DNA from: Bacillus solitudinis
GTDB taxonomy: Bacteria; Bacillota; Bacilli; Bacillales; Bacillaceae_D
Assembly: GCF_002797395.1 (NCBI RefSeq)
Contig: NZ_KZ454943.1
Span: 1,533,768 to 1,597,767 of the forward strand
Reading direction: 5' to 3'
DNA: 64,000 bases
Positions 36,703 to 46,240 of the stretch are shown here, in pieces. The notes under the pieces were generated by a model. It was not told where the DNA came from. It saw nothing but the letters and a program-made list of their open reading frames with translations, and made no database searches. Made by a program: the position numbers and the translations under genes. Within the stretch, counting starts at the first letter, position 1. Every line of letters starts with the position of its first letter.

Positions 36703-37169
36703 TTAAAAAACCAAAAATAGTATAATCTCGAAAGAAAAAAAGTTAAATTGACTGTGGCAAACGTGGCGGACCAATTCCACTTTTTATAATCGACAAGGTT
36801 CGTATTTCGTTCAAACAGGACTTCTATTCCAGTAAGGAAGGAACTATAAAGTAAATGATAGAGAACTTTTAAATACGATTTGGCTTGTTCCGGATAATAC
36901 ACATTGAAAAACACACAAATACTTGGGAAGACAAAATATTCGAAAGTGAAACTGCTCGAGTTGACACTTTTAAATAATCTAACCGGGTACTCAAGAAGTT
37001 TGAAATTTACAACTATTAATCCAAACAACCATGTAAGGAGTTGTTTGAAATGAAAGGCAACACTGGCTTCCCTTAATTTATCGCGTGGGATAAATAGAAG
37101 TAAACAAATGAGAGTTAGTATCCAAACAGTAAATAAGAGTAAGTAATCTTTAGTGTCGGTTTTTTTCAT
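36678..37169 (-). CDS. CBO0543-family membrane protein
   Basis: The 163-residue protein has about five hydrophobic helices and the family blocks FVFPSICVFFNVYYPEQ and LYHLLYSSFLTGIEVLFER with LVDYKKWNW. ATG at 37169 follows AAAAGGAG. Function unknown; such proteins occur in many copies in Bacillaceae. Confidence 0.72.
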   Translation of the reverse strand: MKKTDTKDYLLLFTVWILTLICLLLFIPRDKLREASVAFHFKQLLTWLFGLIVVNFKLLEYPVRLFKSVNSSSFTFEYFVFPSICVFFNVYYPEQAKSYLKVLYHLLYSSFLTGIEVLFERNTNLVDYKKWNWSATFATVNLTFFLSRLYYFWFFKEKIAPKG

Positions 37170-37396
37170 ATAAACTCCTTTTAAAGAAATTTATTTAACC
37201 ATATATTCTGTAGATTACCACCTCAACTGCACAATATTCATCCTTGCAGTAATTTAAATCCATATCTCCTTTAAAACTTTAATTACAACTATACCAACCG
37301 CTCTCATGAGTAAATGGCGCACCAACTTAGCTTAAACACCATTGCACTATGTGCTAAAATGATAGAACAGCATGCAATTAAAAGGAGTGGTCTACT

Positions 37397-37747
37397 ATCG
37401 AACAACTTAGCCTGTTTTCCGAGGATACACCAACCGAAAAAGAACAACCGAAACAAAGGGAAGCAAATCATCTCCACCCCCACCATGATCAAGTAATTCA
37501 CCATATTTCAGAAGGATTATCTATCCGTAAAATATGCGAGCTTCTAATTGAAAAAAAAGAAATACCAAATGAACGTTATGCACAAGGAACACCTAAAATA
37601 TATCCTCAACTGATGCAATATCTTCGTTCTAACAAAGATATTGTAGAATTGGTAGAAGTTGATGTAGGGAATGGGACCTTCGTTAAGATAGACACTATCG
37701 AGGTACCAAGCTCGATTAAAGACGCCCGGTTTAAAGTGTTAGGATAA
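37397..37747 (+). CDS. Hypothetical protein, probable ATC start codon
   Basis: An open frame of 116 codons reads IEQLSLFSEDTPTEKEQP at its start and ends DARFKVLG. It begins at ATC, nine bases after a good AAAAGGAG site; no ATG, GTG or TTG occurs near the site in this frame and TAA closes the frame just upstream. An ancestral ATG changed to ATC (MEQLSLFSE) is the simplest reading. The middle contains GLSIRKICELLIEKKEIP, a helix-turn-helix-like stretch. A terminator follows directly. No function recognised. ATC can start translation weakly, so expression may be low or lost. Confidence 0.6.
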   Translation: MEQLSLFSEDTPTEKEQPKQREANHLHPHHDQVIHHISEGLSIRKICELLIEKKEIPNERYAQGTPKIYPQLMQYLRSNKDIVELVEVDVGNGTFVKIDTIEVPSSIKDARFKVLG

Positions 37748-37793
37748 GAGACTACGGAAAAGGTGAAAACCGACCTTTTCCGTGGTCTCTTTT
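37748..37793. terminator. Terminator after the small ATC-start gene
   Basis: A 16-bp stem (748-763 with 774-789, one mismatch) is followed by TTTTAG on the plus strand. It also sits just beyond the stop of the convergent chrA gene. Confidence 0.8.
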
Positions 37794-38985
37794 AGATTAA
37801 GGACAATAAAAATCCGCCTAGTGCTCCTGTTACAACAATCATCCAAGGGGGTAACTTCCAAAACACTAACATGCTGAATAGGATCGCTGCTAACGCAAAA
37901 TCAAGCGCAGATAAGATTGAACTAGTCCAGATTGGATGATAAAGTGCGGCAATTAAAATCCCCACAACAGCCGCATTCACACCCATTAATGCCCCCTTGA
38001 TTTTCGGGTTGCGACGTAATGAATTCCAAAATGGCAACGTCCCTAAAATTAGAAGAAAGGCCGGCAAGAAAATCGCAACTGTTGCTAGCAAGCCACCTTT
38101 CCAGCCGTTAATCACAGCACCAATATAAGCGGCAAACGTAAATAATGGACCTGGCACTGCTTGAGCTGCGCCGTACCCTGCAAGAAATTCTTCCTCGCTC
38201 AGCCAGCCCGTCGGAACAAATTCCCTCTCAAGCAAAGGTAACACAACATGCCCCCCACCAAATACAAGGGAGCCAGACCGATAAAAGCTGTCAAACATCG
38301 CAATCCAACTTAGATTCGTTGCTTCTCGCAAAATTGGCAGCGCAATTAGCAAGCCGAAAAATAGAATGATAGAAATAATAGCAAAACGATGGGAAATCGG
38401 AAATTGGATTTCTTCTGATGGTTTCTCGATTGTATGAGTCTGATAAAGAAGAAACCCGACAAAGCCGGCGAGTAAAATCACGCTCACCTGGGTAAAAGCA
38501 GTTTGCCATACCAAAGTAATCACGACAGCGAATAAGGCAATCGTTTTCCTTTTCACATCTGGTGTTAAATTTTTGGCCATCCCTAAAATGGCATGGGCCA
38601 CAACCACAACAGCAACAATTTTCAAGCCATGGATCCAGCCCGCATCTGTAAAACCGAAGCTATTTAGCAATAAAGCAAAAATAATCAGTGCAATAATTGA
38701 CGGCAGGGTAAAGCCAAGAAATGAGACAACTCCCCCAAAAACACCAGCGCGCATCACACCAATACCAATACCAACCTGACTACTAGCCGGTCCAGGTAAA
38801 AACTGACATAATGCAACCAAATCAGCATAACTCTTTTCGTCCATCCATTGTCTACGTCGAACATACTCTTCATGAAAATACCCTAAATGAGCAATAGGTC
38901 CCCCAAATGAAGTAAATCCTAGCCTTGTGGAAACAATGAATATTTCCAGTAATGATAAAAGGATATTCCCTTTTTTATCTGTCAT
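37792..38985 (-). CDS. chrA: Chromate transporter ChrA (two-domain)
   Basis: The 397-residue protein has two homologous CHR domains, each with its hallmark: GFTSFGGPIAHLGYFHEEYVRR with QFLPGPASSQVG in the first half, and GSLVFGGGHVVLPLLEREFV with AQAVPGPLFTFAAYIG in the second. About ten to twelve membrane helices. ATG at 38985 follows AAGGTGAAAAG. The family exports chromate; many members have no proven substrate. Confidence 0.92.
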   Translation of the reverse strand: MTDKKGNILLSLLEIFIVSTRLGFTSFGGPIAHLGYFHEEYVRRRQWMDEKSYADLVALCQFLPGPASSQVGIGIGVMRAGVFGGVVSFLGFTLPSIIALIIFALLLNSFGFTDAGWIHGLKIVAVVVVAHAILGMAKNLTPDVKRKTIALFAVVITLVWQTAFTQVSVILLAGFVGFLLYQTHTIEKPSEEIQFPISHRFAIISIILFFGLLIALPILREATNLSWIAMFDSFYRSGSLVFGGGHVVLPLLEREFVPTGWLSEEEFLAGYGAAQAVPGPLFTFAAYIGAVINGWKGGLLATVAIFLPAFLLILGTLPFWNSLRRNPKIKGALMGVNAAVVGILIAALYHPIWTSSILSALDFALAAILFSMLVFWKLPPWMIVVTGALGGFLLSLI

Positions 38986-39257
38986 CTTTTCACCTTCTTC
39001 TTTTAATCTTTCATTCTATAAAAAGCTCCTATACTGTATATTCTCCAGGTTTAGGCTCATTTTTTAAAATTGATAATGTTACCGTATCAAATTGTTTCCC
39101 CTCATGCAATTACTCTTATTAGAATTAACAATAAATTTATAAAAGGGGGTAACATTCAGTCCGTTTGACTCATGACAGTAAAATCCTCATAAATGAAACA
39201 TATTTTTTCCTAGTACCTATTCGGCTTTTAGGATAATCTGATTGTAGGAGATTTAGA

Positions 39258-40286
39258 TTGGAGGACAGATCATTGCACTTTTTTATAAGGCTTGGACTAA
39301 ATTTAATAAAGATGGGAAATTTGACCTTACTTTTTACTACCGTTATTTTTGTGTTCCTTTGTACATTTTTTGCTTATTTACTAGAACCCGATAACTTTGG
39401 AAATCTGCTTAATTCTTTCTATTTTGTGATGACAACCTTTGCCACGGTTGGTTATGGCGATTACTCCCCCGTCACTGTAGCCGGAAAGCTATTCACTGTA
39501 TTCATGTATTTGATTGGGATTGGCTTGTTGGGCGTGGTGATCGGGAAAATTATTGATGCATTCACGATTTTCAGAAGAAAAAAGGAGGAAGGAAAATTGG
39601 ACTATACAAAGGAAAATCACATCATCATTATCGGATGGGGAAAGAAAACAGAAATTGCGGTAAAGGAAATTTTGAACTCAAATTCATCTGTGGACATCGT
39701 CATCATCGACACATTAGCGAAGTCCCCACTTGACGTCACACTTGACCGCATTCACTATATACAAGGCGATTCTACTGAGGAAGAAACCTTCGAGAAAGCG
39801 AATATTTCGAAAGCAAAATCCGTGATAATTTTCTCAGATGACACGATCCAAGACCAATCTCTACGTGATTCAAAGACATTAACCGTTGCTATTATCGCAG
39901 AACGGTTAGCACCAAACGTCCATACAACCGTCGAAATCCTCATTGAAAAACATATCTCGAATTTTTCCCACGTGAAAGTGGATGAATTTATTTTGTCACA
40001 GGAAACGATTTCGAGACTCGCAGTCCGGGCTGCGATGTATAAAGGGGTCAGTAAATTATACAACCAATTAATTAGTAGGCAAGATGGCGAAGACTTGTAC
40101 AAGATCTCTAAAAAGGAACAATGGGTGACCTATGAAGATGCATTTAAGGACTTATTAGCGCAAGGAGCCACCTTAATTGCTGACGGCGAACAATTAGACA
40201 TTAACCGGCGTTTAAATGAGAAGATCTCAGAAGACGCCGAGCTTTATGTAATTTGTAATAAAGAAACATACCAACTAATCGATTAA
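39258..40286 (+). CDS. Potassium channel with RCK/TrkA-N domain (YugO-like)
   Basis: The 342-residue protein has two membrane helices around a pore loop with the selectivity filter TVGYGD (63-68), then a Rossmann RCK domain (HIIIIGWGKKTEIAVKEIL, about 116-134). This is the MthK/YugO layout. Two TTG starts have good sites: 39258 behind TAGGAG and 39273 behind GGAGG. B. subtilis YugO passes potassium for electrical signalling in biofilms; a similar role here is inference. Confidence 0.9.
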   Translation: MEDRSLHFFIRLGLNLIKMGNLTLLFTTVIFVFLCTFFAYLLEPDNFGNLLNSFYFVMTTFATVGYGDYSPVTVAGKLFTVFMYLIGIGLLGVVIGKIIDAFTIFRRKKEEGKLDYTKENHIIIIGWGKKTEIAVKEILNSNSSVDIVIIDTLAKSPLDVTLDRIHYIQGDSTEEETFEKANISKAKSVIIFSDDTIQDQSLRDSKTLTVAIIAERLAPNVHTTVEILIEKHISNFSHVKVDEFILSQETISRLAVRAAMYKGVSKLYNQLISRQDGEDLYKISKKEQWVTYEDAFKDLLAQGATLIADGEQLDINRRLNEKISEDAELYVICNKETYQLID

Positions 40287-40344
40287 AATGCGACACATGA
40301 AAAATTTAGCCGTTCGGATTCCGCTGTTTTAACCCCAAAAGATA

Positions 40345-40389
40345 AACCCAAAGACTCCAGTAACAACCGAGTCTTTGGGTTTTTTTTTG
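40345..40389 (+). terminator. Terminator of the potassium channel gene
   Basis: AACCCAAAGACTC pairs perfectly with GAGTCTTTGGGTT (345-357 with 369-381), followed by nine T. Confidence 0.92.
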
Positions 40390-40480
40390 AAAAGTCCTTT
40401 CATTTTAAAGGTATAGATTCGGCTATCTGTCGGAAACTAAAAAGATGAAATTATTAAAAATAATATTGAGGTTGATATTC

Positions 40481-41950
40481 ATGAATATTCCCCTGCATAC
40501 ACTGCTTCAACAAGTCGGGTTGGTTTGCGACAAAAATTTAATGATTGAAGGCATCCAATCAGACTCCAGAAAAATCAAAAATGGACATCTGTTTGTAGCA
40601 CTTTCAGGACATGAATCCGACGGTCATGAGTATATAAAGCAAGCTTATGAACAGGGGGCCCTTGCAGTCGTTGGCGAAAGGGAACTTGAACCACAAATCC
40701 CGATTCCTTACTTTCACGTGCCCAATGCTAGAGAGAGTCTCCCGCTTTTTTCATCAATTTTTTATAAAGAGCCCCATAAGAAACATAAAATCATTGGAAT
40801 AACTGGCACAAATGGCAAGACGACGACTGCTCATATTATTAGACATATCCTCTCTGAAAACGGGAAAACAACCTCCCTATTTGGGACGGTAGGCTATCAT
40901 TTAAACGGAGTGGAATATGAATCTACCTTAACTACACCCGATGCAATTACGATTCAACAAATGCTTCATGAAAGCAAAGACGAATATGTTGTGATGGAGG
41001 TCTCCTCTCATGGACTTGACCAATTTCGTGTGTCGGGTCAGATGTTCGACTATGGCATTTTCACAAATTTAAGCCATGACCATTTGGACTATCACGTGGA
41101 CTTGGAGAACTATTATCAGGCGAAAAAGAGATTATTTTCTTGTTTAAAGAAGGAAGGGAAAGCCATTATCGGCACCTATAATTCTTGGGGTGAAAGACTA
41201 CATGCGGAACTAGCCGAAGAGCTCATTCCTGCTATACCTTTTGGAGATACTAAAAACAAAAATTTAATATTTTTAAAAGAGTATACACCTACACCTAATG
41301 CGACATTTGTAATCAACGACCATGAGACAGATTACAAAGTGCACTTAAAAATGACGGGTGTTCATAATATTTTTAATGCTGTTGGAAGTTATCTTTGCAC
41401 ACGTGATCTTGGTTTAGCGGCTGAAGATATCATATCAGCTCTTGAGAGTTTTGAAGGGGCTCCTGGTCGTTTCGATATTATCAAGATGCCAAATGAAGCA
41501 AAGGCGATTATTGATTACGCACATACCCCCGATGGGTTATTACATGCCTTAACAACAGCGAAACAATGCATAGAAAATGATCTCATTCATGTCTTTGGAT
41601 TTAGAGGAGGACGTGATACCTCAAAGCGTAAGGACATGCTTGATACCAGTAGCCGTCTAAGTAGACAAGTCATCTTAACATTAGATGATTTAAATGGTGT
41701 TGAGGAAGAGTCAATGTTGAAAGACCTCCATACACTAAGTAAATCTTACTCAAATGTACAAGTGATAGCCGATCGGACCGAAGCCATAGAAAATGCTGTA
41801 CACGCTTTAAAAGCAGACGACGGCTTAATCGTGACAGGGAAAGGGCCTGAAAAATACAAAGAATCTTATAGACACCCCACTCAAACGGATCGAGAAACCA
41901 TTCTAAACGTTCTTGAAGAATCCTCCACTCACCCGCAACCCTTTCACTAA
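40481..41950 (+). CDS. MurE-like UDP-MurNAc-tripeptide synthetase, divergent copy
   Basis: The 489-residue Mur ligase has the ATP loop GITGTNGKTTTAHI (about 106-119), the SSHGLDQFRV segment, the carbamylated lysine context YYQAKKRLF, and FEGAPGRFDII before the C-terminal domain. The amino-acid motif, DNPR in diaminopimelate-adding MurE, reads DDLNGVEEES, and the usual KGHE loop reads KGPE. No cell-division neighbours are present, so this is probably a second copy with a changed substrate. The start is ATG at 40481; the longer frame lacks a site. Specificity cannot be read from sequence alone. Confidence 0.88.
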   Translation: MNIPLHTLLQQVGLVCDKNLMIEGIQSDSRKIKNGHLFVALSGHESDGHEYIKQAYEQGALAVVGERELEPQIPIPYFHVPNARESLPLFSSIFYKEPHKKHKIIGITGTNGKTTTAHIIRHILSENGKTTSLFGTVGYHLNGVEYESTLTTPDAITIQQMLHESKDEYVVMEVSSHGLDQFRVSGQMFDYGIFTNLSHDHLDYHVDLENYYQAKKRLFSCLKKEGKAIIGTYNSWGERLHAELAEELIPAIPFGDTKNKNLIFLKEYTPTPNATFVINDHETDYKVHLKMTGVHNIFNAVGSYLCTRDLGLAAEDIISALESFEGAPGRFDIIKMPNEAKAIIDYAHTPDGLLHALTTAKQCIENDLIHVFGFRGGRDTSKRKDMLDTSSRLSRQVILTLDDLNGVEEESMLKDLHTLSKSYSNVQVIADRTEAIENAVHALKADDGLIVTGKGPEKYKESYRHPTQTDRETILNVLEESSTHPQPFH

Positions 41951-41987
41951 GAGACAAAACTGCAGAAGTTGGTCTCTTAGTTTTTTT
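41946..41987 (+). terminator. Terminator of the MurE-like gene
   Basis: ACTAAGAGAC pairs with GTCTCTTAGT (946-955 with 972-981), followed by seven T; the gene stop lies in the left arm. Confidence 0.9.
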
Positions 41988-42160
41988 GTGGAAAAAACCC
42001 CCAGTAGAAAAAACTAAATATACGTCTGATTTTGTCGATAAATAAAAGTAGGGGTCGGGGAAAAAGATGATAAGTTAAATGTAACTACTCAACTAAATCC
42101 AACCATACATGACCTATCTACATCCTCTGCCTGATTAATCTTTAAAATGGGGGACCTTTA

Positions 42161-42289
42161 ATGTTTTTAACGCCAGAAGAAATTTATAAGAGAAAAAAGC
42201 GCAAAAAGTATATTATCAAGTTTTTAATTATTCCTTTAGTGTCTATAGCAGTTGGTGGCGCTGTAGCTATTTTGGCAAGCCTTATATAA
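42161..42289 (+). CDS. Small single-helix membrane protein, 42 residues
   Basis: ATG at 42161 follows GGGGG with good spacing. The product has a basic N-terminal half (YKRKKRKKY) and one hydrophobic helix rich in Ile, Val, Gly and Ala. A terminator follows at 42333. It looks like a small inner-membrane protein; function unknown. Confidence 0.6.
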   Translation: MFLTPEEIYKRKKRKKYIIKFLIIPLVSIAVGGAVAILASLI

Positions 42290-42332
42290 GACCTGAAATT
42301 GGTAAAACCCAATGTAATGTGAGGCCAACCTA

Positions 42333-42366
42333 ACAGACTTAGTTCAATAACTGAGTCTGTTTCGCT
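42333..42366 (+). terminator. Terminator of the 42-residue protein gene
   Basis: ACAGACTTAGTT pairs with AACTGAGTCTGT (333-344 with 349-360, one mismatch), followed by a short T-rich tail. Confidence 0.7.
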
Positions 42367-42661
42367 TTCTATCATCTTTGCTCTTCTAAACTAATACTTC
42401 GCTCGTTCATACTATCTATTCAGTAAATGTCTAGAACCATCTATCTAATTTCTTAACACTAACCTGTCTTAATTCTTCTAATATATTTTCAAACCCCTTT
42501 TAAATAGAGAAAAGGCTTAATTCATTTTTCCTGGTTTTACCACACTAACTAATCCATTTACCATTATTAGGTCAAATTAACTGTTATTTGGGTTTTGTTG
42601 CTTTTTTAAAGTTATTTAACATTTATTATATTCAAACAAAAAAATCCCTGTGTTAACTTTA

Positions 42662-42675
42662 TGAAAGGGCTTTCA
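42662..42675. promoter_or_regulatory. Near-cre palindrome upstream of the esterase
   Basis: TGAAAGGGCTTTCA is a near-perfect palindrome and matches the cre consensus at 13 of 14 positions, missing the central C. It may still bind CcpA weakly. Confidence 0.45.
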
Positions 42676-42701
42676 TTCCCTACGAGTTTAAGGAGGTGCG
42701 A

Positions 42702-42734
42702 ATGGCAATCATATCGGGTATCTTAAATTTTTGA
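42702..42734 (+). other. Ten-codon upstream ORF with strong ribosome site
   Basis: AAGGAGGTG precedes ATG at 42702 by four bases. The frame encodes MAIISGILNF and stops. It is in the same frame as the esterase, with three stops between them. It may be a leader peptide or chance. Confidence 0.35.
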
Positions 42735-42836
42735 TCTTTTTGATATTCCCGGAGCTAGGAGCTTTTTAAAATGAAAGCCCATCAGCATGATTCGCAGAGT
42801 GTCCATACTAATCTTAACGAGAGTGAAGGTGGAAAA

Positions 42837-45824
42837 ATGACGAAGAGAAAGAGAAATGTCAAGAAAGGTTTTGCAATCCTTTTAACAACTTTATTAACCG
42901 CAACAAGCTTTCAGTTTACAGCGGGAAGTGCTTTTGCTCAAGATGAACCTTTAGAAAAAAGGTTTGATTTTGGAACGTCTAATAGTTTAGTTGCAGACGG
43001 GTATGTAAAGGTCACAGAGGAAAGTACTTACAACGCAGAACAAGGTTTTGGGTTTAAGGATACGGCCAATGTGCTATCTTCGAATCGAGAGGGAACGGAT
43101 GAATTGCAAAGTGACTTTGTCTCCTTTTCCGACACAGCTTTTTCAATCGATCTTCCAAATGGAGATTATGCTGTGTCTGTGGTTTCAGGTGACGCCGCTG
43201 AGACAACTCAGGTTGGGGTCAAAGCAGAAGCGATTCAAAAGATACAAAACACTTCTTTAAACACTGGACAATTTACAGACAAAGACTTTGAAATTGCTTT
43301 GATTGATGGGCAATTGACAATTGAATTAACCGGCAATCAGCCCAAAATCAATGCATTGACAATTACTGAGCTACCAGCACGCACCTCGGCTGAGCACCCT
43401 ACTGTATATGTTGCAAGTGACTCTACTGCGCAAACTTACGACCCTTATTGGAACCCACAAGCAGGTTGGGGTCAAATGCTCCCTCGTTACTTTGATACAG
43501 ATGTGACGATCCAAAACCATGCAATCGGAGGCAGAAGCTCAAAAACCTTCTATACAGAAGGACGTTTAGACACAATTTTACGTGAGATTAAGCCAAATGA
43601 TTATTTGCTAATCCAGTTCGGTCACAATGATGCAACCATTAGCGTTCCAGAACGTTATACACCTGTCGAGGATTTTAAAGTGTATATGGAAACCTACGTT
43701 TCTGGTATTCGCCAACGTGGAGGCATTCCCGTTCTAGTCACTCCTGTTGGACGCCGCAGCTTTAATCCAGAAACAGAGAAATTCAATGTTAGCTTCCCTG
43801 GATACAAACAAGCCATGGAAGAGGTTGCAGCGGAGCAAGACGTGTTACTCGTAGACTTAAGTACGTTAAGCCGTGAGTATTATGATGAAATTGGACCTGA
43901 GGGAACTCGTTCAGTATTCTTGCACGTAGATGCGGGTGTCTATCCTGCCTTTCCAGAAGGTCGAACAGATGATACACACTTCCAGGAGTATGGCGCCACT
44001 CAAATTGCAAGACTTCTTTCTGGGGGAATTGCAGAACTTGACACGCCACTCGCCGATTATGTAGTAGAGATTGCTCCCCCTGAAAGCGCACCCTCACCAC
44101 CAACAGCTTTGTCCTTTTCGAGCATAAGCAACGCCGGAGCTTTGCTTACATGGAATGATGTTGAAGATGCGGATATTTACCGCATTTATCGGAAATCCTC
44201 CAATGAAGAAGAGTTTAAACTCGTTGGTACGTCAACCATTGCACGCCATAGTTTAACTGGAATGGAAGAAGCAACAACATATGACGTAGTAGTGACAGCA
44301 GTTAATCTAAAAGGCGAATCAGAACGGTCTGAAATCGGCCAGGTTACAACGCAGGAAGCTACCCTGAAATTTGATTTCGGCTTAGACGGTACCCCTGTTG
44401 CTGGTGGCTATACGGCGGTTGATTTATCAACGATTTATACAGAAGAACGTGGGTATGGAATTGTTGACAGCGAAGGTATGATCGGACGTGATCGTGGTGA
44501 AGGCGGCGATGTCCTCCGTGATTGGCTCGGTTACTTCAGTGTTGGTTGGCATTTTAACGTAGATGTTCCAAACGGCCTTTATGCAGTAAAAATGTATGTT
44601 GGCGATTTTCTAGGTAGTGCCCGTACAAATTTAGCGATAGAGGGTCAAGACTATGGAGCAGTCAATGCACCTAGTAGAAGCTATATTGAAAGAGTCATTC
44701 CAAATGTTGAAATCACAGATGGACAAATGAATTTTCATTTTACCGGTTCAACAGGAATTGTTAACGGTGTTGAGCTTACACCGATTCTCGTTGCCCCTTC
44801 AGACATTGCCGTAACTGATCAATCTGTAGATGCAGAGAATCCGTCTGTCACACTTTCTTGGAATGAGACAGATGGTGCAAACTCGTATAACATCTATCGT
44901 CAAACTTCTGGATCTGAACAAGCTGAGTTGATTGGCAATGTGGACGAGACAACGTTTACCGATACGACTGTTACATTAGGCAATTCATATGACTATACTA
45001 TTGCAACCGTTGATAACTCGGGAGCAGAATCAGTTGCCTCTCTCCCAGTGACTGTTGAACTAATTGGTGAGTCACAACCTGATAATACCTCACCAACGAC
45101 CACCCATCACATCGAGCAGGAAGCACTAAATGGCTGGTACAACAACAATGTGACCATCCAACTGGATGCGACGGATATTGACTCAGATGTAACCAATACT
45201 TACTATAGTATAAATAATGGCGAGCATCAGGCCGGAAGCCTGATTACACTTGAAGAGGAAGGAACCCATAACGTTTCTTACTGGAGCGCGGATGACTCAG
45301 GAAATACAGAAGAAAAAAATCAAGTTGAAGTTTCAATCGATAAAACCTCTCCAACGATTACCTTTTCCGTTGAGGCTGATACTATCTTTACGATTGATCA
45401 AGAAGTAAACCTCTCTTGTGAAGCGGAAGATGCGTTATCGGGTATCGACTCGGTCACGTGTGAAGAATCAACGAAACTCGCATATGAACTTGGAGTGGGT
45501 ACGCATACGTTCACTGCAGAAGCAACGGATACGGCAGGAAATAGCATAAAAAAAGACATTGAAATCTTCATTGAAGTGAACTATGATAGCCTCTCTTCAT
45601 TAAGCCAACAATTTGTAGAACTAAATAACGGTAATGCTGATGTTACTGATGGCTTACAGAGCAAACTGGTAGCGGCAAAGAAATCAAACGAAAAAGGAAA
45701 CACGAAAGCACGCGACAACCAGCTGAATGCTTATATGAATCAAGTAAATAGTCAAACCGGTAAAGCATTAACCACCGAGCAAACCGAAACTCTTATTAAT
45801 TTAACGACAGCTTTAATGGAATAA
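42837..45824 (+). CDS. Secreted multi-domain rhamnogalacturonan acetylesterase (CE12)
   Basis: The 995-residue precursor has a signal peptide (about 1-35, AFA-Q cleavage), a malectin-like binding domain (KRFDFGTSNSLVADGY), an SGNH esterase with all blocks (VASDSTAQ with the Ser nucleophile, IGGRSSKTF, FGHND, DDTHFQEYGA with Asp and His), a fibronectin III domain, a second malectin-like domain (LKFDFGLDGTPVAGGY), another fibronectin III domain, two Ig-like domains and a C-terminal FIMAH domain. The start is ATG 42837 behind GAAGGTGG; the frame open from 42771 would add 22 residues before the signal. It removes acetyl groups from galacturonate in pectin outside the cell, exposing it to the lyases and importers. 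Confidence 0.9.
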   Translation: MTKRKRNVKKGFAILLTTLLTATSFQFTAGSAFAQDEPLEKRFDFGTSNSLVADGYVKVTEESTYNAEQGFGFKDTANVLSSNREGTDELQSDFVSFSDTAFSIDLPNGDYAVSVVSGDAAETTQVGVKAEAIQKIQNTSLNTGQFTDKDFEIALIDGQLTIELTGNQPKINALTITELPARTSAEHPTVYVASDSTAQTYDPYWNPQAGWGQMLPRYFDTDVTIQNHAIGGRSSKTFYTEGRLDTILREIKPNDYLLIQFGHNDATISVPERYTPVEDFKVYMETYVSGIRQRGGIPVLVTPVGRRSFNPETEKFNVSFPGYKQAMEEVAAEQDVLLVDLSTLSREYYDEIGPEGTRSVFLHVDAGVYPAFPEGRTDDTHFQEYGATQIARLLSGGIAELDTPLADYVVEIAPPESAPSPPTALSFSSISNAGALLTWNDVEDADIYRIYRKSSNEEEFKLVGTSTIARHSLTGMEEATTYDVVVTAVNLKGESERSEIGQVTTQEATLKFDFGLDGTPVAGGYTAVDLSTIYTEERGYGIVDSEGMIGRDRGEGGDVLRDWLGYFSVGWHFNVDVPNGLYAVKMYVGDFLGSARTNLAIEGQDYGAVNAPSRSYIERVIPNVEITDGQMNFHFTGSTGIVNGVELTPILVAPSDIAVTDQSVDAENPSVTLSWNETDGANSYNIYRQTSGSEQAELIGNVDETTFTDTTVTLGNSYDYTIATVDNSGAESVASLPVTVELIGESQPDNTSPTTTHHIEQEALNGWYNNNVTIQLDATDIDSDVTNTYYSINNGEHQAGSLITLEEEGTHNVSYWSADDSGNTEEKNQVEVSIDKTSPTITFSVEADTIFTIDQEVNLSCEAEDALSGIDSVTCEESTKLAYELGVGTHTFTAEATDTAGNSIKKDIEIFIEVNYDSLSSLSQQFVELNNGNADVTDGLQSKLVAAKKSNEKGNTKARDNQLNAYMNQVNSQTGKALTTEQTETLINLTTALME

Positions 45825-45831
45825 CCATGCC

Positions 45832-45869
45832 CCCCCAAGTAGACATCTGCTTGGGGGTTAATGTTTTTT
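45832..45869 (+). terminator. Terminator of the esterase gene
   Basis: CCCCCAAG pairs with CTTGGGGG, with weaker inner pairing, and TTTTTT follows at 45864. Confidence 0.85.
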
Positions 45870-45992
45870 GAATGGTATAATACTTTTATTATTTATCCTG
45901 CATAGTATTTGAGTTTATAAAGCCAATTTCACTGTAGCTGATTTTAAATTTTTACTTGAAGTATAAAATCCAATTAAAAAAGGAGAAAGACC

Positions 45993-46226
45993 TTGTTGAA
46001 AATCATCAGATTGCTCTTACAAATCGTTGTTTTAATACTAGCCAGTTATAGTTTACTTACTAAAAATTTTGAGTTTCTTCCTTTGACGATGTTCTTTGTA
46101 GCAAGTTTATCTTTCATAGTCGGATTAATTGAGCTTCAACGAAAAAAGAAAATAAATGGTTATTTAATGATAATTGTTTCTTTGTTTGTCTTCTTTGTTT
46201 CAATTCAGGGATTCATTTTAAATTAA
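45993..46226 (+). CDS. DUF3953-like membrane protein
   Basis: The 77-residue protein has three hydrophobic helices and the pattern FEFLPLTMFFVASLSFIVGLIELQRKKK, typical of DUF3953 proteins of Bacilli. TTG at 45993 follows AAAGGAG with seven-base spacing. Function unknown. Confidence 0.75.
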   Translation: MLKIIRLLLQIVVLILASYSLLTKNFEFLPLTMFFVASLSFIVGLIELQRKKKINGYLMIIVSLFVFFVSIQGFILN

Positions 46227-46240
46227 GATCATCTACATTT

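Larger units (their letters stand above)
42290..42836. other. Intergenic region before the esterase gene
   Basis: The 547 bases hold the terminator at 42333, an AT-rich stretch with nothing recognised, a near-cre palindrome (42662-42675), a ten-codon frame with a strong ribosome site (42702-42734), and the esterase leader. Confidence 0.6.

Noticed and set aside
37304..37504. 66-residue frame on the minus strand
   Set aside because: It lies antisense to the better supported small gene at 37397-37747, has no ribosome site and no family features.
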